Assembly: GCA_002212985.1 (NCBI GenBank)
Contig: NBMY01000121.1
Span: forward strand, 1-60,194
DNA length: 60,194 nucleotides
Source of the DNA: Sphingobacteriales bacterium TSM_CSS
Lineage (GTDB): Bacteria; Bacteroidota; Bacteroidia; Chitinophagales; UBA2359
Direction: 5' to 3'
Shown: positions 36,052 to 44,590 of the stretch, one piece after another
Layout: every line of letters starts with the position of its first letter
Numbering within the stretch: position 1 is the first letter of the stretch
The notes under the pieces: model-generated
What the model saw: only the letters and a program-made list of their open reading frames with translations
What the model was told of the DNA's origin: nothing
Databases searched by the model: none
Made by a program: the position numbers and the translations under genes

Positions 36052-36089
36052 ACTACCCCCCTTGCGGCAAATTCCACAAGGGGGGTAGT
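36052..36089. terminator. Rho-independent terminator between LOG and degQ
   Basis: The arms ACTACCCCCCTTG (36052-36064) and CAAGGGGGGTAGT (36077-36089) are perfect reverse complements with a 12-base loop; TTAATTTTT follows on the plus strand. It lies between convergent genes. Confidence 0.75.
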
Positions 36090-36111
36090 TAATTTTTGGC
36101 ATTAGTTGTTT

Positions 36112-37611
36112 TTACATGCCTATTCCGTAGTAATAGATGCTGTTGGGAGCATTGGGGTAAACGCCTTCAATAAGTGCACCGCTGCCTTTTTTGACTTGTA
36201 GGGCATCTAGCAGTTGATCGGCAGAGTTAACAGGCTGTCCGTCAACTTTGGTAATGATAAACCCTTGGCGAATGTCGGTTTGGCTAAGTTTACCATTGCC
36301 CAGGTCTTTCACCCGTACTCCGCCGCGAATACCCAGTTTTTCACTTTCGCGGTTGGTGAGGTTTTCCAGTTGAGCGCCAAGGGCGGCTATGGCTTCGGTT
36401 TTTTCCGAATTTTTGGTTACCAGTTCGGTATTGCCGTTTTTGTTGCGCAGGATAACGTTCAGCACTTTTTCGCTGCCGTTGCGGTTAACGGTTACTGCAA
36501 TGCGGTCGCCGGGGCGGTGGCGTACCACTTGTTCCTGCAATTCGGAAACCGATTTAACATCGGCATTTTCAATGCGCACAATAACATCGCCTTCTTTAAT
36601 GCCGGCTGCAACGGCAGGCCCGTCTTCCAGCAGGTTGTTTACATAAACTCCTTGGTTTACGGTGAGGTTTTTCTCTTTGGCCAGGTTGCCGTCAACGTTG
36701 TTAATGCTAATGCCAAGGAAAGCGCGTTGCACCACGCCGTAGTTTTTAAGGTCGTCAATTACCTTGCCCACAATATTGGCCGGCACGGCAAAAGAGTAAC
36801 CTGCATACGTACCGGTTGGGGTAGCAATGGCGGTATTAATGCCCAACAGTTGTCCGTTGGTATTTACCAGCGCACCGCCGCTGTTGCCCGGGTTTACGGC
36901 AGCATCGGTTTGAATAAAAGATTCAATGGCAGTGTTGTCTTCCAAAATGTGCAGGTTGCGGCCTTTGGCGCTAACAATACCGGCGGTAACGGTAGATTCG
37001 AGGTTAAACGGGTTGCCCACGGCCAGTACCCATTCGCCTACTTTAGCCTCATCTGAGTTGGCCAAGATAAGGGCGGGCAGGCTGGTATCGTCAATTTTAA
37101 TTAAAGCCAGGTCGGTAGAGGGGTCGGTTCCTATTACGGTAGCTTTGTAGGTTCTTTTATCGTAGAGGGTAACTTCCAGTTCGTCGGCATTTTCAACCAC
37201 GTGGTTGTTGGTAACAATATACCCATCGGGGCTTACAATAACACCCGAACCGGTGGCTACTTGCGGGTTGGGCTGTCCGCCTCCCCGGCCGCCGCGTGGT
37301 CCGAAGAAAAAGTCATCGCCAAACATATCGAAGGGGTTAAACTGGTAAGAGGTGGCTTTGTATTGCTGGGTAGATTGAATGTGTACTACTGCCGGCGTAG
37401 TTTTGGCGGCGGCGTAGGTAAAATCGGCAGCAGGTGCGCCGGCATAAGCGCTGTTGTAGTTGGCAAAACTTACTCCGGCAGAAGGACTTGCCGGAGTAAC
37501 CATACTTTGAGCGGGGTTGTTGTGCGGCCTCAACTCCAGTTTTTCGTAGGCGGCAAGGGAAATAATGCTGCCCAAAACTGCAGCAAAAACAAACTGAAAC
37601 ATTTTACGCAT
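36112..37611 (-). CDS. degQ: Do-type periplasmic serine protease (HtrA/DegQ)
   Basis: DegQ degrades or refolds misfolded envelope proteins. The 499 residues begin with a signal anchor or signal peptide (residues 4-21). The trypsin-like domain has the triad His137 ('TNNHVVENAD'), Asp167 ('DPSTDLALIKID') and Ser244 ('VNPGNSGGALVN'), preceded by a Gly/Phe/Arg-rich LA-loop-like segment (94-120). Two PDZ domains follow, at about 290-375 ('GVYVNNLLEDGPAVAAGIKE', in part) and 410-495. A 10-bp inverted repeat lies in the early coding sequence (37470-37499). It is downstream of hsp20 with a 166-base gap; both deal with protein damage. Confidence 0.96.
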   Translation of the reverse strand: MRKMFQFVFAAVLGSIISLAAYEKLELRPHNNPAQSMVTPASPSAGVSFANYNSAYAGAPAADFTYAAAKTTPAVVHIQSTQQYKATSYQFNPFDMFGDDFFFGPRGGRGGGQPNPQVATGSGVIVSPDGYIVTNNHVVENADELEVTLYDKRTYKATVIGTDPSTDLALIKIDDTSLPALILANSDEAKVGEWVLAVGNPFNLESTVTAGIVSAKGRNLHILEDNTAIESFIQTDAAVNPGNSGGALVNTNGQLLGINTAIATPTGTYAGYSFAVPANIVGKVIDDLKNYGVVQRAFLGISINNVDGNLAKEKNLTVNQGVYVNNLLEDGPAVAAGIKEGDVIVRIENADVKSVSELQEQVVRHRPGDRIAVTVNRNGSEKVLNVILRNKNGNTELVTKNSEKTEAIAALGAQLENLTNRESEKLGIRGGVRVKDLGNGKLSQTDIRQGFIITKVDGQPVNSADQLLDALQVKKGSGALIEGVYPNAPNSIYYYGIGM

Positions 37612-37777
37612 AGTTCGTTGTTATTTTTGGGTTGGTTAACGTTTAAATGATGTTGTATGGCTATTTAAAAAAGAACACAGTAAATAACAAAATAGAAGTC
37701 GGATATATTTTGTTTAGTTTGCAGATTAACCTTTTTTAACGCCCGTACTCCTTAAACGCCGGTTTTACGCAGTTTTT

Positions 37778-38248
37778 TTAACCAATGTTAATGTCAATGC
37801 CGGGCTGTTTAATGGCTTCGTCTTTTTTACCAAGGGTAATGTTCAGCACTCCGTCTTGGTAGTTGGCGCTTATTTTTTTGCTGTCAATTTCGGGGTCTAA
37901 TTTAAATGAGCGCGAAAAAGAAGCATATTGATATTCTTTCAGCACATATTGCTCTCCTTCTTTGGCCTGCTCCTGTTCTTTTTCGGCGCTAATGGTTAGA
38001 ACATCGTTGTTTATCTGAAGTTTAAAATCGGATTTTGTATAACCCGGGGCGGCCACTTCTACCCTGAAATTTTCATTGGTTTCAACAATGTTAATGGCGG
38101 GTACGGTACCGGTTGCGCTGGCTTTTCCGCCGCTGCCAAACACGTTTTTTACGGTTTTGTCGAGCAGTTCCATGCCTTTGTTCAGTTCCTGCGCACCTTT
38201 GTTAAACAATTCGTCTAAAAAATCGGAGTAATTTCCTTTCTTTTCCAT
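37778..38248 (-). CDS. hsp20: Small heat-shock protein (Hsp20/alpha-crystallin)
   Basis: The 156-residue protein holds an alpha-crystallin domain from about 45 to 145: 'VPAINIVETNENFRVEVAAP', 'KSDFKLQINNDVLTISAEKE' and 'SFSRSFKLDPEIDSKKISAN', each in part, and ends with the 'GVLNITLGKKDE' strand and an I-x-I-like tail ('GIDINIG'). Such proteins hold unfolding clients in the cytoplasm. I start at 38248 ('MEKKGNYSDFLDELFNKG'); a longer frame from 38326 has a non-conserved Lys-rich extension. It precedes degQ on the same strand. Confidence 0.94.
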   Translation of the reverse strand: MEKKGNYSDFLDELFNKGAQELNKGMELLDKTVKNVFGSGGKASATGTVPAINIVETNENFRVEVAAPGYTKSDFKLQINNDVLTISAEKEQEQAKEGEQYVLKEYQYASFSRSFKLDPEIDSKKISANYQDGVLNITLGKKDEAIKQPGIDINIG

Positions 38249-38562
38249 GGTATGTTTTTTTGTGGTTATTAAAATTAAAGTTTGTTTATAAAGAAACTTG
38301 AGTTTAACTAAAAATGGTTTTACCAATGTTTGGGTTATTGGTTATTAATAAACGAAAATGGCGGCTAAAAAAGTTCAATTTTACCTTTGGTTAAGCGGTT
38401 GGCGCATTTTCTTTGCTTTCATTAGTAGCACGTATTGCCAAAATATTTCGGCAGGGCGGTTTTTTTAAAAGAAAAACCACCCTTAAGCCTTTTTACCGGC
38501 AAAAGAATGCAACATGCAGTAAGGTATGCTTCGGGGTAAATTGGCCGGGCTGCCAATAATGC
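38249..38562. other. Intergenic region with a possible hairpin, no gene
   Basis: Nothing convincing codes here; a 36-codon plus-strand frame at 38359-38469 looks like chance. A hairpin on the minus strand (GGGTGGTTTTT at 38482-38472 with AAAAACCGCCC at 38464-38454, one G-U pair) could help end the T9SS gene transcript that stops at 38563, though no T-run follows. Confidence 0.35.
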
Positions 38563-39786
38563 TTATTTGGTAACCATTACCTTTGCCGTAACGGTTTGGT
38601 AGTCATTTTTCACCACAACCAAGTAAAGTCCGGCGGGTAATGCTGCTGCATCAATTTGGCTGCTATTGCCCGAACTGAACAACAACGCCCCCGATGCGTT
38701 GTAGAGCGAAATATGGTTGCCCGTTTGTTGCACCCCGTTGTACCCGATGTTTATGCTAGCCGCGGTGGCGTTGTACCATGCGGTTATGGCGGGCGGTTGC
38801 AGGGGTAAATAACCGGCGCTGTTGGTACAATCTATGTTTATAATGTAGGTGCCGGTTTCGCAGGTAATTTGGGTGGCGTGGGCACATTCAACTACCACGG
38901 TATCGGTGCCGTTAAAATTGGGGTTGGGTATGTATTGCAGGGTACTCCACAGCCCATCGGTTAAAATGGCGGCGCTGCCGTTGGCGGGCGGGGTAATAAT
39001 GGTGGGCACCACCCATGTAGGGTACCCCAATTGCCCGATGAGCAGGGTAGAGTCGCAGTTAATGCTATAGGTTTCGGTAAAAGCGTTGTTGTTGGGCACT
39101 ATAGATACCACATAGTAATTGTGGCTGCAGGTGTTCATTTGTTCCCATCCGTTGCAGGTAAATAAGATGGGTGGCGGGGCATCGCCGCAGCCAATTACTT
39201 TAATGGTATCGGCTCCTGTGCCAAAGGGTGTATAAGTTATGCAGTTGTCATTTACATAAGTAATTTGTCCAAGGGCATCGTTGTGATACACGCAAACGGT
39301 GTATAAATCGGGAATGCAGTTGTGTTGCCATGCCCAGCCAATGTTTCCGTCGCAAATAGTAATAGCGGCGCCCATTTCGGCGGCATAGTCGGAAATGGTG
39401 GGCTCAATAGGCGGTATCGTTTCTATTTCTGCCAGAGTAATATACAGGGTTCCGTTGGTGCAGGCGCCGTTGCTGTCGCAAACGGTATAAATAAAATACT
39501 CCTCAAAACCGGTAAATTGCGGCACGTAGGTTATGGAACCGTTGGGGTTAAGGGTAAGCGTGCCCGATGAAGGAGCTTGTGTAAGGGTAAAGGCAAGTGG
39601 TCCGCCTTCGGCATCGGTTACGGCATTGTTCAGGTCGTATTCCACCACGCCAAAGCTAACCGAGCAAAGTGTAACATTGGTAGTAACGGGCGGCGTGTTG
39701 GGTTGTGCTTTCAGGATATTGGGTTGCAGAAAACAACCTATAGCGGCAATAAGCAGCGCAAAAAATAAGGGTAACCGGTTTTGCAT
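38563..39786 (-). CDS. Secreted Ig-like/cadherin-like T9SS protein
   Basis: A 407-residue surface protein. The signal peptide spans residues 1-27 ('...QPNILKAQP'). Then a cadherin-like tandem Ig domain: 'VTLCSVSFGVVEYDLNNAVT', 'LAFTLTQAPSSGTLTLNPNG', 'FEEYFIYTVCDSNG', the usual Ig_6-type pattern. A Cys-rich middle region (about 130-300) contains several paired Cys and a second Ig-like unit ('NGSAAILTDGLWSTLQYIPN'). The type A sorting domain closes the protein ('HISLYNASGALLFSSGN', 'GLYLVVVKND', 'AKVMVTK'). I start at 39786, where the signal peptide fits. Function unknown; exported by T9SS. Confidence 0.88.
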   Translation of the reverse strand: MQNRLPLFFALLIAAIGCFLQPNILKAQPNTPPVTTNVTLCSVSFGVVEYDLNNAVTDAEGGPLAFTLTQAPSSGTLTLNPNGSITYVPQFTGFEEYFIYTVCDSNGACTNGTLYITLAEIETIPPIEPTISDYAAEMGAAITICDGNIGWAWQHNCIPDLYTVCVYHNDALGQITYVNDNCITYTPFGTGADTIKVIGCGDAPPPILFTCNGWEQMNTCSHNYYVVSIVPNNNAFTETYSINCDSTLLIGQLGYPTWVVPTIITPPANGSAAILTDGLWSTLQYIPNPNFNGTDTVVVECAHATQITCETGTYIINIDCTNSAGYLPLQPPAITAWYNATAASINIGYNGVQQTGNHISLYNASGALLFSSGNSSQIDAAALPAGLYLVVVKNDYQTVTAKVMVTK

Positions 39787-39998
39787 AATGTGTATAATGT
39801 TTAAGAGGTTAAAATTTTGCAAGTACAAAAATAACAATAAATGAAATTGAAGGGGCAATTAAATTTTCGGTCACTCAGGTAAATGGTTTCACCCCATTTT
39901 CATAAAGTTGTTTCAGTAATAAAACGGCAAAACATGCCCTACGGTTGGTGCATAAACAGACATTGGAAAAACAAGGAGAAAAATAGCCGGTAAAACGC

Positions 39999-40006
39999 TA
40001 ACTTTG
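39999..40006 (+). promoter_or_regulatory. -7 element TAACTTTG for marC
   Basis: TAACTTTG matches TAnnTTTG exactly and lies 29 bases upstream of the start codon. No good TTTG is seen about 20 bases further up. Confidence 0.5.
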
Positions 40007-40035
40007 CACCCGAAAAACGGTTAAATCAAACGGTT

Positions 40036-40665
40036 ATGAGTTTTCTGGCATTTTTTACCGCCTTGTTTTCGGTAGTAAACCCGTTGGGTGCCATACCGTT
40101 GTACATTAGTTTGTCGCAGCATTTTACCCCGCGGGTGCGCAACGAGCAGGTACTCAAATCCAGCATATATGTGGTGGGTATTTTGTTAACCTTTTTGCTG
40201 GCAGGGTCTTTTATTCTGCGGTTTTTCAGCATAACCATAGAGGGTATGAGAATAGCCGGCGGGTTAATGATCATACGCTCTGCCTACAACATGCTCGACG
40301 GAAATTTTAAAAAGGGCAAAGCCATCAGTAACAAAGTAGAGCAAGAAGCTTTGGTAAAAGAAGACATTTCGTTTTCACCCATAGCTATGCCCATGTTGGC
40401 AGGGCCGGGTTCCATATCGCTTATTATCAGCACTTCGGCAAGTTTAAATCATTTGCAGGAGTATGCCTTTATAATAGGTGCTATTTTGCTGTTGGCGGTA
40501 TCGGTATATGTTATTTTTAGGTTTTCGCCCCTGCTGTTTGCCCGTTTGGGCGAGGGCGGTATTTCTGCCATGCAGCGCATCATGGGTTTTATAGTGCTTA
40601 CAGTGGGCATTCAGTTTATTATAAACGGTGTTACTCCGCTTCTTAAAACACTGCTAAAGGGGTAG
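40036..40665 (+). CDS. marC: MarC-family integral membrane protein
   Basis: The 209-residue protein has six membrane helices and MarC signatures: 'FFTALFSVVNPLGAIPLYI' at the N-terminus, 'FFSITIEGMRIAGGLMI' and 'FSPIAMPMLAGPGSISLII' near the middle, then 'GISAMQRIMGFIVLTVGIQF'. MarC was once linked to multiple antibiotic resistance, but that has not held up and its function is unknown. It converges with the small sorting-domain-like gene with 24 bases between. Confidence 0.93.
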   Translation: MSFLAFFTALFSVVNPLGAIPLYISLSQHFTPRVRNEQVLKSSIYVVGILLTFLLAGSFILRFFSITIEGMRIAGGLMIIRSAYNMLDGNFKKGKAISNKVEQEALVKEDISFSPIAMPMLAGPGSISLIISTSASLNHLQEYAFIIGAILLLAVSVYVIFRFSPLLFARLGEGGISAMQRIMGFIVLTVGIQFIINGVTPLLKTLLKG

Positions 40666-40689
40666 TTCACCCAATACAATAACCAAATG

Positions 40690-40956
40690 CTACTCTGCTA
40701 TTACCAATGAACCGAAATGCCGTATAATGCCATCGGAAACCACTACCAAATAACTTCCTTTATCTAAGTGAAGCCCGGTTATGTGCATGGTTTTATTTAG
40801 CATGGGCGATTTGTTTACCGCTTCGTTTTGAGCATATAACAACGCACCGTCGAAATCATATATTTGGAGGATTAGCTGCTGACCAAGCGTTTTGGAAACT
40901 TCCACAAAAAAATCGTTGTCGCCTGTTTTGCTGCCTGTTCTAATGGCCAAACTCAT
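40690..40956 (-). CDS. Small stand-alone protein resembling a T9SS sorting domain
   Basis: The 88-residue frame has the strand order of a type A sorting domain ('ILQIYDFDGALLY', then 'LNKTMHITGLHLDKGSYLVV', then 'RHFGSLVIAE'): the middle 'GLHLDKGSYLVVVSDG' is close to the usual 'Lp.G.Yiv.v..g'. It lacks the usual 'YPNP' start, has no signal peptide and no cargo domain. A longer frame (from 41013) does not supply one. It may be a decayed tail of a cargo gene, a free-standing adaptor, or coincidence. It stands between marC and the Ppx gene. Confidence 0.5.
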   Translation of the reverse strand: MSLAIRTGSKTGDNDFFVEVSKTLGQQLILQIYDFDGALLYAQNEAVNKSPMLNKTMHITGLHLDKGSYLVVVSDGIIRHFGSLVIAE

Positions 40957-41075
40957 GAAAAACGCTTTTTTAGGCTTTTGGAAAGGGTATTTGCCATATA
41001 ACGCAAAATACAAGCCAACTATTGTACAGGGTTATGGGTTTTGCCCGCAACTTGTATTTGCCGGTGGTTGCCCAA

Positions 41076-42056
41076 TTAGTCAATATGAAAACTGAGGCCT
41101 TCCTTTTCCATCAATTGGGGGTGTTTAAAAACATACCATAAAATGCCTTCTTTAATGGCATAAGAAGAATAAAACAGGTGCGAAATGTGCAGCCGCTCCA
41201 ACACTAACTGCACCAGAATAAAAGCCACCGAAATAAGTTCGGCCCGTTCGGGTTCCAGGCCGGGTACCGATAACCTTTCTTCCAGCGTGGTGTGCAGCAG
41301 GTGTTCGGCAAGGGCGGTGGCGGTGGTTAGCTGAATGGGGTAAATATGCTGTTCGGGCGAAAGGGTGAGCGAAGCAGCAGCAGCCGCCATTTTGTTAATG
41401 CTGCTAAAAGTGCCCGATGTACCCACCAAAGTATCAATAGTGCCAAATTTTTTAGCCGCCTTCCAAAAGGGTAGCAGTACTTGGTTCAGATGGTTAATTA
41501 ACACTTCCAAATCTTGGGGGCTAAGAGGCTCTTGCTGATGAAACTGCTGTTTAAGCACCGTTCCGCCAATGGCAAAACTTTGTTTCCAGAAAATTTGGGT
41601 GGCGTTGGCAATAATAAACTCGGTGCTGCCGCCGCCAATATCCATAAGAAGATGCGGGTGGGTGCCAAGGTCAAACACCTGCTGTACGCCATGGTAAATA
41701 AAGGTAGCCTCCATATCTCCCGAAATTCGCCTTATGGAAATGCCATAGCGGGCTTTTACCTCGGCAATTAACTGCTCGCTGTTGGAGGCACGCCGCATAC
41801 CTTCGGTGGCAAAAGCATACACTTCGGTAACGTTGTGTTTTTTAATAATTTTTTCAAACCGCTCCATAGCTTCTAATGCCCGCCGGTAGGCAGCCTGACC
41901 TATATAATCAATGCCGGTTTTTGCTATTCTTACATACACTTTTTCTTCGTACAGCGCCTTAAACAAAAATTTGCGATGCGGCTGCGCCAGCAATATTCTG
42001 AAAGTATTGGTGCCTAAGTCTAATACGGCAATGGTTCTTTTTTGCGTTTTCTGCAT
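41076..42056 (-). CDS. Ppx/GppA phosphatase-family protein
   Basis: The 326-residue protein belongs to the exopolyphosphatase/guanosine pentaphosphate phosphatase family of the actin-like ATPase fold: 'VLDLGTNTFRILLAQPH' (phosphate loop 1), 'VYAFATEGMRRASNS', and 'HLLMDIGGGSTEFIIANA' (loop 2, Gly-Gly-Gly-Ser). It lacks the C-terminal HD-like domain of full-length E. coli Ppx, giving the short form common in Bacteroidota. It probably hydrolyses polyphosphate or pppGpp. It is a single gene divergent from the peptide-binding lipoprotein gene. Confidence 0.92.
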   Translation of the reverse strand: MQKTQKRTIAVLDLGTNTFRILLAQPHRKFLFKALYEEKVYVRIAKTGIDYIGQAAYRRALEAMERFEKIIKKHNVTEVYAFATEGMRRASNSEQLIAEVKARYGISIRRISGDMEATFIYHGVQQVFDLGTHPHLLMDIGGGSTEFIIANATQIFWKQSFAIGGTVLKQQFHQQEPLSPQDLEVLINHLNQVLLPFWKAAKKFGTIDTLVGTSGTFSSINKMAAAAASLTLSPEQHIYPIQLTTATALAEHLLHTTLEERLSVPGLEPERAELISVAFILVQLVLERLHISHLFYSSYAIKEGILWYVFKHPQLMEKEGLSFHID

Positions 42057-42235
42057 AACAATAACTATGTTTTACGAGGTTGCTGCCCTATGGGTTTACG
42101 GTGTGTTTAACTACTGCGGAGTTAAAACGGGCACAAATTGGGTAAAAATACCCAAAATACTCCTTACCTTAGCCAAAAATTAGCAAAAAATAAGCACTCT
42201 GCCGAGTGTTGGTACCAGTAAAACCAATATCAGTC

Positions 42236-43975
42236 ATGCGCAATCTTTTACCGCTCCTTTTTACCGCCTTTCTGGCAGCCCTGTTTACCGCCTGCGGCGG
42301 CGGTCAAAACAATTCTGCTACGGGCAACCTTAAAGAAGCGCCCGGCAATGTTTACTATGGCGGCGTTTTTAAGGTAAACGAAACCGAATATTTTCAAACA
42401 CTATACCCGCTTAATATTGGCGAAGTGGTTGGCCACCGTATTGCCAACCAAATTTACGAAGGGTTGGTGCGCCTTAACCAAGCCGATTTGAGCATTGAAC
42501 CCGCCTTAGCAACCCGATGGACAATTGACCCCTCGGCTACCGTTTATACCTTCAACATTCGAAAAGGGGTAAAATTTCAGGATAATGCCTGCTTTGCCAA
42601 CGACAAGGGGCGAGAAATGACCATACAAGATGTAAAATACTGCCTCGACCGCCTGTGTGCCCACGATGTTAACAACAAAGGCTACGATTTTGTACGCGGC
42701 CGCATTGCCGGCGCCGATGCCTACTACGAAAACAGCCGCAAAGGCAGCCTGCCCCAAGGAGGCGTACAGGGCATACAGGTGCTTAACGACAGCACCCTGC
42801 AAATTACCCTCGAAAAACCGTTTAGCAGCTTTTTGTATGTGCTGGCCATGCAGTTTGGCTATATTTACCCCAAAGAAGCCGTAGAAAAATACGGCACCGA
42901 AATGCGCCAGAACGCCGTTGGAACCGGCCCCTTTTACCTTAAAACCCTGCGCGAAAACGAAACCGTGGTACTGCTGCGAAACCCTAACTATTGGGGCAAA
43001 GACAAAAACGGCAATCAACTGCCCTACTTAGACGGGGTGAAGGTTATGTTTATTAAAGACGAAATGACCTGGCTGCGGGAGTTTAGAGATGGTAAATTTG
43101 ACCTTAAATACCGCCTCCCATTGGAAGTGGCCGATGAAGTGGTAGATGCCGCCGGCAATCTTAAAGGCGAGTATGCTAAATTTACCTACCAAACTACCCC
43201 CTCGCTCACCATTCAGTATTATGGTTTTTTAAATACCGGAAAAATCTTTGGCAACAAAAAACTGCGACAAGCGTTCTGTTATGCCATTGACCGCCAAAAA
43301 TTGGTTGATTATACCCTGAAAGGCGCTGCCGTACCTGCATTTTACGGCATTGTGCCGCCGGCGTTTACCAAATACAACAGCAAGGAACTGCGCGGTTATG
43401 ATTTTAACCCCGAAAAAGCCCACCAACTGTTGGCAGAAGCAGGCTACCCCAATGGCAAAGGCCTGCCCGAAGTAACCCTGCAAATAAACAGCGGCGGAAA
43501 ACGCAACGAACAGGTAGCCGAAGTGCTGCAAAAAATGTTGCAGGAAAACCTCAACGTGCCGGTAAAAATTGTACAAATGCCTTGGCCACAACACCTCGAA
43601 ACCGTAGAAAGCGGAAAGGTTGATTTCTGGCGCTTTGCCTGGATTGCCGATTACCCCGACCCGGAAAATTTCCTCGCACTGCTCTCCAGCCGTACCCTGC
43701 CCAATGACCCAACCGAAAAAACCTACCTCAACACTACCCGCTACCGCAACCCCGAATTTGACCGCCTTTTTGAGGAAGGATTGCGCACCACCGACGAAAC
43801 CAAACGAAACGAACTTTACCTAAAAGCCGACCAGGTTGCCTTAGACGATGCCGCTATTTTACCCCTCTACTACGACAAAGACCAGCGGCTGCTGCAACCC
43901 TATGTGCGAAACCTGCCCCAAAATGCCATGGAGTACCGCATTTTGCGCGAAGTATATTTTGAGCCGGAAAAATAG
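42236..43975 (+). CDS. Peptide/solute ABC-transporter binding lipoprotein (SBP_bac_5)
   Basis: A 579-residue family-5 extracellular binding protein. The lipobox 'ALFTACGGG' places the lipidated Cys near residue 19. Typical text: 'LYPLNIGEVVGHRIANQIYE', 'LATRWTIDPSATVYTFNIRK', 'NAVGTGPFYLKTLRENETVV', and 'GYDFNPEKAHQLLAEAGYPN'. It probably delivers oligopeptides to a Dpp/Opp-type permease, though no permease or ATPase gene is next to it. I start at 42236 ('MRNLLPLLFTAFLAALF'), where the signal peptide begins; 42206 would add ten residues. Confidence 0.93.
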   Translation: MRNLLPLLFTAFLAALFTACGGGQNNSATGNLKEAPGNVYYGGVFKVNETEYFQTLYPLNIGEVVGHRIANQIYEGLVRLNQADLSIEPALATRWTIDPSATVYTFNIRKGVKFQDNACFANDKGREMTIQDVKYCLDRLCAHDVNNKGYDFVRGRIAGADAYYENSRKGSLPQGGVQGIQVLNDSTLQITLEKPFSSFLYVLAMQFGYIYPKEAVEKYGTEMRQNAVGTGPFYLKTLRENETVVLLRNPNYWGKDKNGNQLPYLDGVKVMFIKDEMTWLREFRDGKFDLKYRLPLEVADEVVDAAGNLKGEYAKFTYQTTPSLTIQYYGFLNTGKIFGNKKLRQAFCYAIDRQKLVDYTLKGAAVPAFYGIVPPAFTKYNSKELRGYDFNPEKAHQLLAEAGYPNGKGLPEVTLQINSGGKRNEQVAEVLQKMLQENLNVPVKIVQMPWPQHLETVESGKVDFWRFAWIADYPDPENFLALLSSRTLPNDPTEKTYLNTTRYRNPEFDRLFEEGLRTTDETKRNELYLKADQVALDDAAILPLYYDKDQRLLQPYVRNLPQNAMEYRILREVYFEPEK

Positions 43976-44032
43976 CAATAACCGGTAAACCCGTTTAAGT
44001 AAAATACCCGCAGCATCAGTAGAGCACAGTTG

Positions 44033-44179
44033 TTATTGCCGGTCGGCAGGTCTGTTTTTGTGCATACGGCATTTTTGGCTGCAATATTTTACCTCGCTCC
44101 AAACTTTTTCCCATTTCTTGCGCCAAGTAAAAGGGCGGTTGCAGGTGGCACAAATTTTTCGGGGCACATTGGCTTTCAT
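44033..44179 (-). CDS. DUF2256 zinc-ribbon protein
   Basis: This 48-residue gene is easily missed. It reads Cys10-x-x-Cys13 ('[15 protein letters not shown]'), then '[15 protein letters not shown]' with Cys33 and Cys37, which is the DUF2256 pattern (C-x2-C, Arg-Pro-Phe-x-Trp-Arg-Lys-Lys-Trp, Tyr-Cys-Ser-x2-Cys-Arg). Four cysteines should hold one zinc. The start ATG is 16 bases after the TIGR03643 stop, so the two form one transcript. In other genomes DUF2256 often lies near cryptochrome/photolyase genes; none is seen here. The function is unknown. Confidence 0.85.
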   Translation of the reverse strand: MKANVPRKICATCNRPFTWRKKWEKVWSEVKYCSQKCRMHKNRPADRQ

Positions 44180-44195
44180 ACAAAAAGTAAGAACA

Positions 44196-44498
44196 TTACG
44201 TCCTTTTGCTTATTTTGTTAAGGGTAATGGCACGCTGACGGGAGCATTTAAAACGGTTTATCAGAGGGTTGCGCAGTTGTGCATGTTTTTGACTGATGCC
44301 GCTGTTTACCCGTTTGCGCCACAGGTTAAAGCTGCTGCGCTTTAATTCTCTGCGCATAAGCCTTATAACCATAGCTTCGGAAAGGTTAAACTGCAATGCT
44401 ATGGCTTCAAAAGGCGTTCTGTCCTCCCAGGCCATTTCCACAATACGGTCAATATCGCTGTTGGTTAAATGGTGGTGGTTTGTTTGGCTGTGCTGCAT
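44196..44498 (-). CDS. TIGR03643 (DUF2805) family protein
   Basis: The 100-residue protein contains the TIGR03643 core in residues 14-66: '[20 protein letters not shown]', '[20 protein letters not shown]' and 'FNLWRKRVN'. It looks like a helix-turn-helix ('[19 protein letters not shown]'). The family is uncharacterised; I recall it near photolyase or light-response genes, which would fit its DUF2256 neighbour. The Arg/Lys-rich C-terminal tail (70-100) is not part of the core. I start at 44498 rather than 44543, which lies in a non-conserved stretch. Confidence 0.88.
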   Translation of the reverse strand: MQHSQTNHHHLTNSDIDRIVEMAWEDRTPFEAIALQFNLSEAMVIRLMRRELKRSSFNLWRKRVNSGISQKHAQLRNPLINRFKCSRQRAITLNKISKRT

Positions 44499-44590
44499 GT
44501 TGTTAGTTGGTAAAAAGTTAACTGCCCTAAAACCGATATTCATTACTGCTCAATGTGCTACCTTTTCTGCATTGGTGCTGTGGGTTTCGG

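Noticed and set aside
36214..37056. A 280-codon plus-strand frame opposite degQ
   Set aside because: It is a shadow of degQ, whose catalytic triad and PDZ domains are unmistakable.
37470..37499. A 10-bp inverted repeat (TTACTCCGGC) inside degQ
   Set aside because: It lies in coding sequence that encodes an Ala/Pro/Ser-rich stretch; repeated codons can explain it.
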